64,000 bases of DNA, taken from positions 472,501 through 536,500 of the forward strand of contig NW_026732690.1 in NCBI RefSeq assembly GCF_028476545.1, written 5' to 3'. Positions 17,650 through 28,921 of the stretch are shown piece by piece. A program made the position numbers and the translations under genes. Each line of letters opens with the position of its first letter. The first letter of the stretch is position 1. This DNA is from Physella acuta (lineage: Eukaryota > Mollusca > Gastropoda > Physidae). The notes under the pieces were generated by a model. The model saw nothing but the letters and a program-made list of their open reading frames with translations. It did not search any database and was not told the origin of the DNA.

Positions 17650-18614
17650 TGTGTATGTATGTGGTGTGGTGGTGTTTCAAAGAAATTGGTTAGCTTGAAG
17701 TGGTCGAAATTTTGCTCGCCCCTTTTGCCTCACGAAGCAAGTACGAAAAAGTAATGTATGAAAGAATATGTGTACTTTTAGGACTGGGAAAATTATTACT
17801 ACTTGTAATGTGTACACGTGAGAAGGCTGCTAAGTTAAAGAGTTATAATCTTTAAAAAGTAGACCGGGACGTTAGTCACGAAACACGATCTTTTGGAATT
17901 TGAAACACATCGCCTAGAAGGGTAATTGCAATTTGGGGACAGACAAAGCTTAAGCACTTACTGGATATGTGCTGTGTAAGTATGCATTAAAGGTAGATGG
18001 TCATGTGAAATTACTAAAGGCTAGAAAAATTTAGACAGGGCAAACATCAGCTAAGAATAGAGGTCCAAACTAATATTGTCTGCACAAAGGTTTTCCATGT
18101 ATTTTACCAGTAAATGTCCCTTTTATTTTGGTGTCAAACAGCTGATGGAAAAAACATTTTGCTAAATCATTAAACCATGAAGTATTATATTTCCTAAACC
18201 TCGACTGGGAGTAATTAAGCCCACAACTATTTTTATATATCTTTTCGCGTCCCTGTTTTTCTTCGGCGCCACCCCACCCACCCTGCCCGGCTACGCATCT
18301 ATCCACCCGTCCCACTCCTAAAATTACCGAAATTGTAACACATCTTGTAACACTTCCCTTAAAAAAAATTACCCCTCATTTCCCCAACGAAGCTTATCTT
18401 CATAACAGTCGGGTGATCTAAATTAAGTACTACCCTCCTCTTCCCCTCCCTCCCTACCTCCACACACACACACACACACACTGTGTAAAAGTATACCATA
18501 GCCCAGTTGCCAGTATAATTATCTTGTTGGGAGTGAATGTAGAGGAATGTATTGTGACGCTTAAGGGTGTATACTGTAATAGTGTGATGAGAATAAATTT
18601 TTAATTATTATTAT
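17650..18614. other. no gene seen
   Basis: Mixed sequence with a short CA repeat at about 18462-18480. No recognisable coding region. Confidence 0.5.
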
Positions 18615-19890
18615 CACCATTCAGTGATTGACTTTCTACCATTCAGTGATTGACTTTCTACCATTCAGTGATTGACTTTCTACCTTTCAGTGATTGACTT
18701 TTTACCATTCAGTGATTGACTTTCTACCTTTCAGTGATTGACTTTTTACCATTCAGTGATTGACTTTCCAATATTCAGTGATTGACTTTCTACCATTCAG
18801 TGATTGACTTTCTACCATTCAGTGATTGACTTTCTACCATTCAGTTATTGACTTTCTACCATTCAGTGATTGACTTTCTACTATTCAGTTATTGACATTC
18901 CAATATTCACTGATTGACTTTCTACCATTCAGTGATTGACTTTCTACCATTCAGTGATTGACATTACAATATTCACTGATTGACTTTCTACCATTCAGTG
19001 ATTGACTTTCTACCATTTAGTCATTGACTTTCTACCATTCAGTGATTGACTTTCTACCATTCAGTGATTGACTTTCCAATATTCAGTGATTGCCTTTTTA
19101 GCATTCAGTGATTGACTTTCTACCTTTCAGTGATTGACTTTCTACCATTCAGTGATTGACTTTCTACCATTCAGTGATTGACTTTCTACCATTCAGTAAT
19201 CGACTTTCCAACATTCATTGATTGACTTTCTACCATTCAGTGATTGACTTTCTACCATTCAGTAATCGACTTTCCAATATTCAGTGATTGACTTTCTACC
19301 ATTCAGTGATTGACTTTCCAATATTCAGTGATCGACTTTTTACCATTCAGTTATTGACTTTCTACCATTCAGTGATTGACTTTCTACCATTCAGTGATGG
19401 ACTTTTTACCGTTCAGTGATTGACTTTCTACCTTTCAGTGATTGACTTTCTACCATTCAGTTATTAACTTTCTACCATTCGGTGATTGACTTTCTACCAT
19501 TCAGTGATTGACTTTTTACCATTCAGTGATTGACTTTCTACCTTTCAGTGATTGACTTTTTACCATTCAGTGATTGACTTTCCAATATTCAGTGATTGAC
19601 TTTCTACCATTCAGTGATTGACTTTCTACCATTCAGTAATTGACTTTCCAATATTCAGTGATTTACTTTCTACCATTCAGTTATTGACTTTCTACCATTG
19701 AGTGATTGACTTTCTACCATTCAGTGATTGACTCTCTACCATTCAGTGATTGACTTTCTACCATTCAGTGATTGACTTTTCACCATTCAGTGATTGACTT
19801 TCTACCATTCAGTGATTGACTTTCTACCATTCAGAGATTGACTCTCTACCATTCAGTGATTGACTTTCCAGTATTCATTGATCGACTACC
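18615..19890 (+). repeat. large 22-bp minisatellite
   Basis: About 58 head-to-tail copies of a 22-bp unit with ATTCAGTGATTGACTTTCT. Variants (TTTCAG, CAATATTCA, TTATTGAC) are scattered and some recur as small blocks, which suggests segmental duplication within the array. There are no variable spacers. Confidence 0.95.
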
Positions 19891-20084
19891 CACCGACCAT
19901 TTATTATGTGGATTACTGAGCATTTTATTGAGTGGTGTTCACTTTACGGTCGCGAGTAATGCCAGAAGACTCAGATTACCACCATTCGCAGGAAACTGAT
20001 TGAGGGTTGGTTCCTTGACACTTAATGTCTATGTATAGAATCTAATGTTTACGTATGGAATTTTGTCCACATAACTAAAACGGT

Positions 20085-20200
20085 ACTCAAACTGTCGCTG
20101 TCCACACGGAAAACGAGTATAGTGCCGCCCACTTCCGGTTAACGGAAATCACCCAAATGTTGATAAAAACCTTCTGTAGGATTAAATAAGTGTTTGTGCA
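20085..20200. repeat. decayed fragment of repeat family C
   Basis: AACGGTACTCAAACTGTCG, CACTTCCGGTTAACGGAAAT and TTGATAAAAAC match family C interior in order. Nothing else recognised in 19890-20380. Confidence 0.5.
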
Positions 20201-20389
20201 GGGCCTGGCCGGGACGGCAAGTACTCTATAAAACATTTTTCCTGTTTACATTTTGCGAAGTTTTCAGATGGTGTCATCCCCTGCACTTTATAATTTTCAC
20301 AGTTGACAGTAACGTTTTTCTATAGTCGGTTTTTACTAATACTGGAGCTAGCATTGTAGTTAGTGAGCTAAAACATGTTAAAAAGATGG

Positions 20390-20790
20390 GGATCTAACCT
20401 AAAAATTGTTGAGCTTATACGCACATCCCCCACCGGGGGTAACTGTTGAATCGAGATGTTGAATCAGCTTCTGACTGAATGAATTGGTATGCATGAGTGC
20501 TGAACTATTCTCCTTGACTATACGTCTCTTTTCATACAAGATTTCTGGTTGGTGAAAGAAAGCCGGTTTCAAAAATAAAAATTTGCTAAGCTGTGTAAGT
20601 ACAGTAAATTCTATAGGCAACATTTTTTTAATGCGAGTACCATTCAACACGAAAGTGGCACTTGATATTGCTGAATCTCATGGTAGGTGTGTTCCATATT
20701 GATGGTTGCTTTAGTAAAACGTGTGTAGGTAGCAGTTACTATGTAGCTTACAACAAAATTAGTATAATTTAGTCAGAAAACACATTTAAT
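20390..20790. repeat. dispersed repeat shared with 15850-16540
   Basis: See shared words with the earlier copy, such as CAAGATTTCTGGT, ATTCAACACG and GGTAGGTGTGTTC. The stretch 20790-21480 is AT-rich with no gene seen. Confidence 0.5.
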
Positions 20791-21487
20791 TACGTTCGCG
20801 GTTTTGTTCCATAAGGATTATTATTTCCTTATTTGATGCCAAAATTCGTATTTACAAAAAAAAAATGTTGGAGAATCGGAATTACGATTTTTGTGTGTAT
20901 TTAAAGTGTACGTTTTCTGGATAAATTTTTCAGTTGGTAGAATGTTGATATGAATTAAAATGTCGAAATAAGCTTTAAAAAAATGCGCTGAAATGGAGTT
21001 CTATTTTATTGTATCGGACCACGATTTATATCGAATTCTATCGGACCACGAAACGACACCCCACCACTAGTACCACTATAGTCCATAAAACGCAACGGTC
21101 ATCTAGCCCCAATCTCATGTTACTACACATTCTTTAGCAACCCGCCACTAAGTCGAATGTTAAACACGTTTCATTTGAAAACTGATTAATACGTATCGCA
21201 TTTTTTCTAATGGATACAGTTTCAAAGTTAAATAATTAAATAACAGTAGTAATTAATTATGCGGTAAATTTTTATTCCATTTCATTATTTCATTAGTGGA
21301 AAATTTTAGTAAATAGAGGTTAATATAATTATATGACTAAAATATTCTAAAATTGAATAAGTCGTTATAGATTCACATCAGGCACTTTTGTATTTATTTA
21401 TAATTACTTTTCATCTTGCCTAGCTTCGTTAATTAAGTTTTTATTCTAAAATTTGGTGTCAAAATTACCCTATATATAACCCGATTA

Positions 21488-21706
21488 TCAATGCTAAGGG
21501 GTAGAGGGCACGACTGCTATCCCTAAAGTCCCGTGTTTGGATCCCTGGCCCAAGTCTAGAACTTCCCTGAGCCCATCCTCGCTAGATGGGCACACACCCT
21601 ACTTTAGGACAAGCAAAGACGGCTGGGCGAAGAATTTAATACACTATATCTCATATGCATGCCGAGGTCACAGAGACAGGCACACTATCTGTAAATCGCC
21701 AGGTCA
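21488..21706 (+). mobile_element. tRNA-like SINE with conserved core
   Basis: The head GGGGTAGAGGGCACGACTGC with a degenerate B-box-like GTTTGGATCCC is followed by a core TATGCATGCCGAGGTCACAG and a tail ACTATCTGTAAATCGCCAGG. The same order appears on the minus strand at 22728-22945. The core words recur in SINE-like pieces at 51985-52180 and 57125-57250. Confidence 0.6.
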
Positions 21707-21857
21707 AATTTATTCAAATTTATTCAAATTTATTCAAATGTATTCAAATGTATTCAAATTTATTCAAATGTATTCAAATGTATTCACATTTATTCAAATT
21801 TATTCAAATTTATTCAAATTTATTCAAATTTATTCAAATTTATTCAAATTTATTAAA
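21705..21857 (+). repeat. 10-bp tandem array, TTCAAATTTA
   Basis: About 15 copies of CAAATTTATT with CAAATGTATT variants directly follow the SINE tail, as if grown from the SINE's 3' end. The open frames across it are repeat shadows. Confidence 0.9.
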
Positions 21858-21869
21858 AAAAACGGTAAC

Positions 21870-22380
21870 AATTGTAGGCACGAAGGCCTTTTTTCACATT
21901 GGCCGTTTAAACAAATAAAACAGCAATTCAATAACACATAGCAGTAACATAGCACTAAAAATGTGGAATAAAGAAATAATGTTACATAGTTATAATACAA
22001 AATGAGATAAAATAAGAATATAATAGAAATAGATGAATGAGAAATGTTTCAATGAGTCAGTTAGAGAGGTCATTAAATAATTGTTGTTTTAGTTTAGATT
22101 TGAATATATTTTCAGATCTAGATAGCTTTATTTTATTAGGAAGATTGTTCCACAAATTAGAACCAGAGTAGGCGAAGCTATGTTTTTGGAAAAAAGTTGT
22201 ATATGGGAACGGTAAATTAAGACGACGATTTAATTTTATGTTAAAAGAAAATAAGTCTGATAAGTAAGAGGGGGCTGTTTCGTGGAATATTTTATATAAG
22301 AAAATTGATTTAGTATATATTATCTTTTTATTTAATGGAAGTATTTTAGTTGTAATAAAAGAATCCAGACTACTAGACAA
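21870..22380 (-). mobile_element. 3' end of a non-LTR retrotransposon (LINE)
   Basis: A 107-residue open frame (22057-22380) reads TAPSYLSDLF, later SFAYSGSNLWNNLP and ends FKSKLKQQLF. This is the C-terminal tail pattern of Jockey/CR1/RTE-type reverse transcriptases (APxYLxDL ... SFxYxGxxLWNxLP ... FKxxLKxxLF). The reverse transcriptase core is absent, so the copy is 5'-truncated as usual for LINEs. A 3' UTR of about 180 bp probably follows to 21870. Confidence 0.75.
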
Positions 22381-22727
22381 GCCAGTATCTGAAAATACCT
22401 ATGTAAATACAATAACCATTTGAGAGACGATTGTTATATCTTTCTGCTGGGCAGGTCGGGATATTTTTTTGGTCGGAAAAAACCCCACTAAAAATAACGT
22501 GCATGTGGGTTATTATATTATCTTAGTTGTTGGAGCGTTGAACGAAAAAAAAGTCTCAAGAAAAAAAGTCTCAAGAAAAAAGTTTAATTGGCCGAAAAGG
22601 TTGTTTTAGTTTAAATTTTCCGACTAATTAATTCAGTTACAAACATTGACTCACAAAATATCCCGTCTTACCCTGCAGAAAGATTTAAGTGGTTATTTTA
22701 CATTGCTGTTATGTTTCGGACCTGGCG

Positions 22728-22945
22728 ATTTATAGGGCAGATGCAGTAAAGTATCCGTTTCTGTGTCCTAGGCATACAATGAGATATAGTGTGATTTGTT
22801 CCATGCTCAGACTGCGTTGTTTTTCCTTACGTAAGATATCTACCCATTGGGGCTGAATGAAATCAGGGACGTCCTACAAACCTGGGTCCGGTATCCGAAC
22901 ACAAAACTATCGGAATAGCAGTCGAGCTCTCTACCTCCCCCTTAC
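22728..22945 (-). mobile_element. tRNA-like SINE, same family as 21488-21706
   Basis: On the minus strand it reads GGTAGAGAGCTCGACTGCTA, then a B-box-like GTTCGGATACC, a core TATCTCATTGTATGCC, and a tail CCTATAAATCGCCAGGTCC. It lies in opposite orientation to the first copy, on the other side of the LINE tail. Confidence 0.6.
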
Positions 22946-22949
22946 CACA

Positions 22950-24363
22950 CCCCACAATCCCATCGCATGTTTTAACGTAATTATAATGAGTAAATTATTA
23001 ATAATTTATACTTAATTAATACATTAATTAATGAAATAATCAAATAATTTCAATTATTATGAAGAACTAATTTAGTTCTTTAAATAAAATAAAATTTAAG
23101 AAATCTTTAAAAGCTATTCTATATATTTCAGTTATTTTTCCAAAAGGACAGACGATATACGCCAATTTTATGTAGGCTTATATAGATAAAACAAATATTT
23201 AAAAAAATATTTTATCAGTTTTTTAAATTAATTGAAAATAATTAAGTAAAACACACTTGCTTTCATTAATGAAATCTTTTACACATTTAATCGGGCAATT
23301 CTTTTAGAAAAGAAAGCTTGTATTGTTTTCATACGAGCCGCCCCGGCTAGGTGTCGCACTGGCCAAGAAAATATCAACTTTAACACAATTTTAAGTGGCA
23401 TTGCGTTTCTCCTGGCCTACCAATTAATGCTATACGTGAGTGAAGGCTGTCATGCTTCATTTTACTTTTATTTGCTACAAACATTCCATTAGTATATTTA
23501 TACGATATTTATTTGCAAATAGATTACATTATAAGTAAGCATACATTGTAGTAAATTTAATTAATAACATCATTCATTGTGGCTTATGTAGTAAATGAGT
23601 AATTATGAAAGGAGAAGCAGCTGTGTAAGATATCGTACGTGTTAATTGTCAAAAAAATAGGTGTTTAAAATAATTAACTTAACTCATCAATTTCTTATTG
23701 CAAAATTTTAATTATATTCTGGTTTTAGTTTTCTCTATATTTCCAGTAGAAAAGTGGTTGGACAATTTTGAATTATAAATTTAAATTTAACACAAATCAA
23801 TTCGTATATTAAAATCTAGTATAAAAATAACCCAATCATAAATCCATCTTAATTAAACCCCAAATTAACTTTAATATAATCTAATGCAATACTAAACTAA
23901 AAAATATTTGTTGAAATAACAGCATTTCGAAATAAAAATATTATATATGAATAGTGTTACACAAACTCAATAAAAAGTTGGGTTGTATCTAGCCAATTCA
24001 GAAATTCATACCTAACTTAAAACCCATCTTAGCATTCTAAATCTAGCTAAACACTAATAGGCTAAATGGAAACGAATGCAACTAAACCTAAATCAACTTT
24101 AATCTCAGTTCCGTTTTACTGTAATAGTTAATTATCTGGGATATTTGTGTCGAAATCCAGAAACAGATATGTGAAAAATTAACAAAAATTATATTTTTCA
24201 TATCAATGATAAAAATAATTTGCTTTCTCTCATAAATATTACATAAAGTGACTGAAAGGTCTTGAGGTTGTAGCCCGATGCAAACTTTAATTCTTAAATC
24301 TTTCAACTGTATGACACCCCCCCCCCCAGACTCATGCGATTTTTACCTTCTAACATAATGAGC
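22950..24363. other. AT-rich stretch, no gene seen
   Basis: Strongly AT-rich with repeated ATTAATT words. The minus frame at 24088-24306 shows no domain. Confidence 0.5.
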
Positions 24364-24371
24364 ACAGGGTG

Positions 24372-24626
24372 CAGTGTTTCCTCCAGACTTTTTTCTCCGG
24401 GGGCGGGGCGGTGTGAACTTGATATTTTCGGGGGTAGGGGGGCGGTCAACATTTTCCGGGGGGGACGGGACACGGACACTGGTAACAGAAGTGTATGTTT
24501 TCTATATACATTCTATTTCGTTCGGGGAGGGGGGGGGGGGGACGGACGGACGACGGTAGACTTTTTTCGGGGGGGGGGTCTCAGCGCCCCCCCCCCCCCC
24601 TGACGAGATGCCTGGAAGAAACTCTG
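24372..24626 (+). mobile_element. hAT-like MITE, CAGTGTTTCTTCCAG family (family 1)
   Basis: Ends CAGTGTTTCCTCCAGAC and GCCTGGAAGAAACTCTG form about 17-bp inverted repeats. Flanks ACAGGGTG (24364-24371) and ACTGGGTG (24627-24634) agree at 7 of 8. The interior alternates G runs with short conserved words (TCTCCGGGG, TTTTCGGGG, TTTCGTTCGGGG). Non-coding; the G-rich open frames are shadows. Confidence 0.8.
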
Positions 24627-24716
24627 ACTGGGTGTTGTGATCGAGCGAAACTGGAAATAGTTTTATACTTATCTTGAGTTAAAAATCCTACACATTTTAC
24701 AGTATATTCTGCATGT

Positions 24717-24790
24717 ATGTGTGTGTGTGTGTGTGTGTGTCTCTCTCTGTGTATGTGTGTGTGTCTCTCTCTCTGTGTATGTGTGTGAAC
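24717..24790. repeat. (GT)n/(CT)n microsatellite
   Basis: Alternating GT and CT dinucleotide tracts. The stretch 24790-25520 contains a short word (TTCTTTCAAAGCAGCATGTT) also seen in related form near 28350, but no gene. Confidence 0.85.
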
Positions 24791-25522
24791 AAGAAGACTT
24801 TAGTAACGTTTCGGTTAAGAAGATAAAATTTCCTATATGAATATTAGATCAAATACGTATGTTTCTTTCAAGTGCCCGAAATGGTACTTTTATATATTTT
24901 CGGTTTCTATAAAACCTTTAGAATTCGAGAATTTATGTCATATTCTTTCAAAGCAGCATGTTCTGTGAACCTTTGGCATCTATGTGTTACCTCGAAAAAC
25001 AAACAGTTTTGTCATAAACCTACCTACCATACTTAAGCCCAAATTCACTGGTCAAAAACCCTACTGTTAAATACGTTTATACAAGTTTAGGGGAGCGCCC
25101 TCCCGCGTTACACTGTTTACGTGTTTAAAAAATGTCTCGTTTTCAGGTACAAATAAAATATTATATTAACTGTTTTTATAAAATGTTTAAAATATCAGGT
25201 GAAAATTAAAGGAATTATGTCTTATTCGAAATGTATCATGCAATTTGTTAATTGCAAATAAATGACAAACACAAATTATGTTCAAACATTCAAGTAACTT
25301 TGATTTATATTTATATTCTTCATGGGACTTTATCAAAGGATCGATATGTACTGTTACTGATTATTTCAAGTGTGTTTTCCCTCGGTAGTACTAGAGGCAT
25401 ACGCCACGCCTTATGCGTACGAATACGAGTAACACACCGTAGATTTAAAAATAGAATCTTTATCCAGTTCACTATTTGCTCATCAGAGCGGATCCCCACA
25501 GGTTAGTTTCCTACAGACTTCT

Positions 25523-26266
25523 TTTTGTAGGACCACGCCTCAACGTCTCATTTTGTAGGACCACGCCTCAACGTCTCATTTTGTAGGACCACGTCTCAAC
25601 GTCTCATTTTGTAGGACCACGCCTCAACGTCTCATTTTGTAGGACCACGCCTCAAACTCTCATTTTGTAGGACCACGCCCCAACGTCTCATTTTGTAGGA
25701 CCATGCCTCAACGTCTCATTTTGTAGGACCACGCATCAAAGTCTCATTTTGTAGGACCACGCCTCAACGTCTCATTTTGTAGGACCACGCCTCAAACTCT
25801 CATTTTGTAGGACCACGCCCCAACGTCTCATTTTGTAGGACCATGCCTCAACGTCTCATTTTGTAGGACCACGCATCAAAGTCTCATTTTGTAGGACCAT
25901 GCCTCAACGTCTCTGTAGGACCACGCCTCAACGTCTCATTTTGTAAGACCACGCCTCAACGTCTCATTTTGTAGGACCACGCCTCAACGTCTCATTTTGT
26001 AGGACCACGCCTCAACGTCTCATTTTGTAGGACCACGCCTCAACGTCTCATTTTGTAGGACCACGACTAAACGTCTCTGTAGGACCACGCCCCAACGTCT
26101 CATTTTGTGGGACCACGCCTCAACGTCTCATTTTGTAAGACCACGCCTCAACGTCTCATTTTGTAGGACCACGCCTCAACGTATCATTTTGTAAGACCAC
26201 GCCTCAACGTATCATTTTGTAAGACCACGCCTCAACGTCTTTGTAGGACCACGCCTCAACGTCTCG
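25523..26266 (+). repeat. 28-bp minisatellite
   Basis: About 26-27 copies of a unit with TTTTGTAGGACCACGCCTCA and ACGTCTCA. A block of about six units with the same variants appears twice in a row (about 25600-25740 and 25740-25890), showing higher-order duplication. No spacers. Confidence 0.95.
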
Positions 26267-26279
26267 AAAAGATAACTTG

Positions 26280-27988
26280 CAACGATCCGTATTAAATTAT
26301 GGCACAGAATATTGGAATTTGTAAGTAGGCAGCCATCCATTCAGGCTAGGTTGCCTGTGTGCAGCTTAGGGTCTTGTATACCCAGCGAGGGGTAGTAGTT
26401 GTGTAGAGTCGATTTTGTCGGGTAAAAAAGGTGCTTGTTCAAGTGTAAAGCTACCAGATAAGCAGTCCTTACATCTTGTATTACTAACACACATTTATTA
26501 CACCCAATATTTTATTTTACCGTATTTTTTGTTATTTCTAGAGAAGGTTCTAGAATTCTGCCCATTTTGAAAAAGCAGACATTGTTAGCTATTTAAAAAC
26601 CAAAGAGCATCTGATTACATACATTAATACACGGGTGTAAAAGCATACTGACGTTAAAATAATCATTCATTCTTTTTGTAAACATACTTTAAAGCCCAGT
26701 TTAAACTTATTTTATAATAATTAAACACTTAAAATGAGATATTTAATCATCAAAACGTCTGGGTAGAACGAGGTAATCGGATGTGCGGACTGCCAAGGAA
26801 ACTGCTAGAAATGGATGTACACATCGTGACGACCGTGTAATGGGATAAACTAGGTGTATACACTGAAACCGCAGCTGTCTACGAATAAAACATAGTTTTG
26901 TAGCCATTCAGTTGTGTCATGTGTGGGAATAAGACTAGAATGACAGGCATAAATCAAAGTAAACATTTAAGCCATTGCGAAGCCTCCTCAGTTTGCATAT
27001 CTATAGAAATTGATACTGGCATGTTAAAAAATTACTTCAGCAAACTATTCGTCCATAAAAGCGCTTTGGGATTCCAATGGATATCTGGCATACACAGTTT
27101 TATTTACATTTTGGCGTATTAAGACGATAAGGTCGACAATGAGTCAGCCAAGAAATTTCGTCAACATTTGCATTACAAGCTGATTTGCTTCGTCTGAGCT
27201 ACTCATATCTTGAGGAGTTGTGGGCTTGTATACCAATAGTAAAAGCCGATACTATGCTCACTCTTCTTTGGATATACGTGCGGCCAAAATGTACAACAAG
27301 TAAAAAACACGTGTAAAGAAAACATTTAGTCATAACGAACGTTGGATTAGGTGCCCATAATTAAGTGCCCATAGAGTCGGGGACCGAGCTCAACACGTTC
27401 CGTTTAGCAGTCGTGCGCTATACCCCTGCACACCGCACTACCCCTGCACACCGTCCATTAGCTCATACGGTAACTCATGTAAAGTTGTCATACTGAGATG
27501 GACTTACATTATAACCAGCAAATCTAGAGCGAAATATCTCCTTTCGACATATTTCATTTACACGCAGAGGGACAAGCATAGAGGACAAAATAACGCATAC
27601 AGCTGTTGTCAGCTTCAAGTCCCAACTTCTAAAGGTCAAGGAAATTTTATGATAAAGTCTGGGCATTTTTTTTGCTTGTGAAAAAACCATCTTGAGAAGA
27701 GAACGTTCCGAACATGCGGGGAAAAAATATCTTCAATCATCCCCTCTCACCCCCTCACTTTCCTCTGAACTAAGATAAATTCTAATTATGCAATGCTATC
27801 TTATTATCTTTAGGAAGACTTTATCCCATAATTTAGGTATATTTTTGTTTCATACATTTTTATTTACAATTTTTGTTGTAAATCTGATGTTTATTTTCTT
27901 TTAGTTTCTTCATCTAGGACCTAATCTGGACCAAAATTTATCAGTTTAAGATTTTTGCTGTTCCAGTGGTCTCAAATATACAGAAAAT
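26280..27988. other. no gene seen; possible SINE-head fragment
   Basis: Mostly AT-rich. On the minus strand near 27355-27430 the stretch GGGGTATAGCGCACGACTGC resembles the SINE head at 21488. The open frames at 26919-27122 and 27475-27690 show no recognisable domains. Confidence 0.4.
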
Positions 27989-28834
27989 ATGAATATTAGG
28001 GTAAGTGGCAATATTCACATGTAATATAAGTCACATTTGTTCACTTTAAGTAAAATAAAATAATTTAAAACATTAAACGAGTAAGGTAAATGATAAGGTA
28101 GTTGGGACATGTACATGCTGGTGTCATAGAGTAAAACAGGGACGTCAGAGACAATCTAAAATGTGGATCATGCTGTATTCATTCAAAGAAATATCGAATT
28201 GTTATTTACGTGAAGGTGATTTGTTTGACCAAAAGTTAATTATTCTATTTAAGCTACTCCACCCATTGATTACATTAATTCGTGTTTTCACTTTGTTTCG
28301 ATTTTAAAAAAAACCCCACTATAACTATAATAATTTGATAATTTTCTATCATACTTTTGAAAGCAGCATATTTTAAAAACTTTTCGCCTGTATGTTTTCA
28401 TGTTTGATCTAGGAGTACGTTTTTTTATCTTATCATATTTTAAGGGTTAGTTAAAAATACCAAATTTTGTTTCGATAATATTTTATTGAGTTGGTTAGAT
28501 TAAATTTTTTTTTCTCACAGCAAAATCTAAGTGTTGTTCTAGCACTTGTTGTGCTTGGTATGGTCCTGATAGCATTCATTATGACACGACAGGACATTAA
28601 AGATTTAACTGAAATTTACCGGTAAGTTATAGCTAGATAACGTCGCTCAACTTCATTGAAACGTATAGCCCTTGTTTCCTAATACACTTATCTATGAGCA
28701 ATACAGTCTTAATCAAGACGAATAATTTTACATAAAATGTATATAAAACTTTAAAATTTAAAAGGAAGATACTAATTTTAATATAATAAAGATACTAACT
28801 TTCATATATAATATTGACAATCTAGAAAACCTCT

Positions 28835-28921
<87 letters not shown>

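Noticed and set aside
18615-19890. Possible CRISPR-like array
   Set aside because: Units are directly adjacent without unique spacers, the context is eukaryotic and no cas genes are present; the same applies to 25523-26266.
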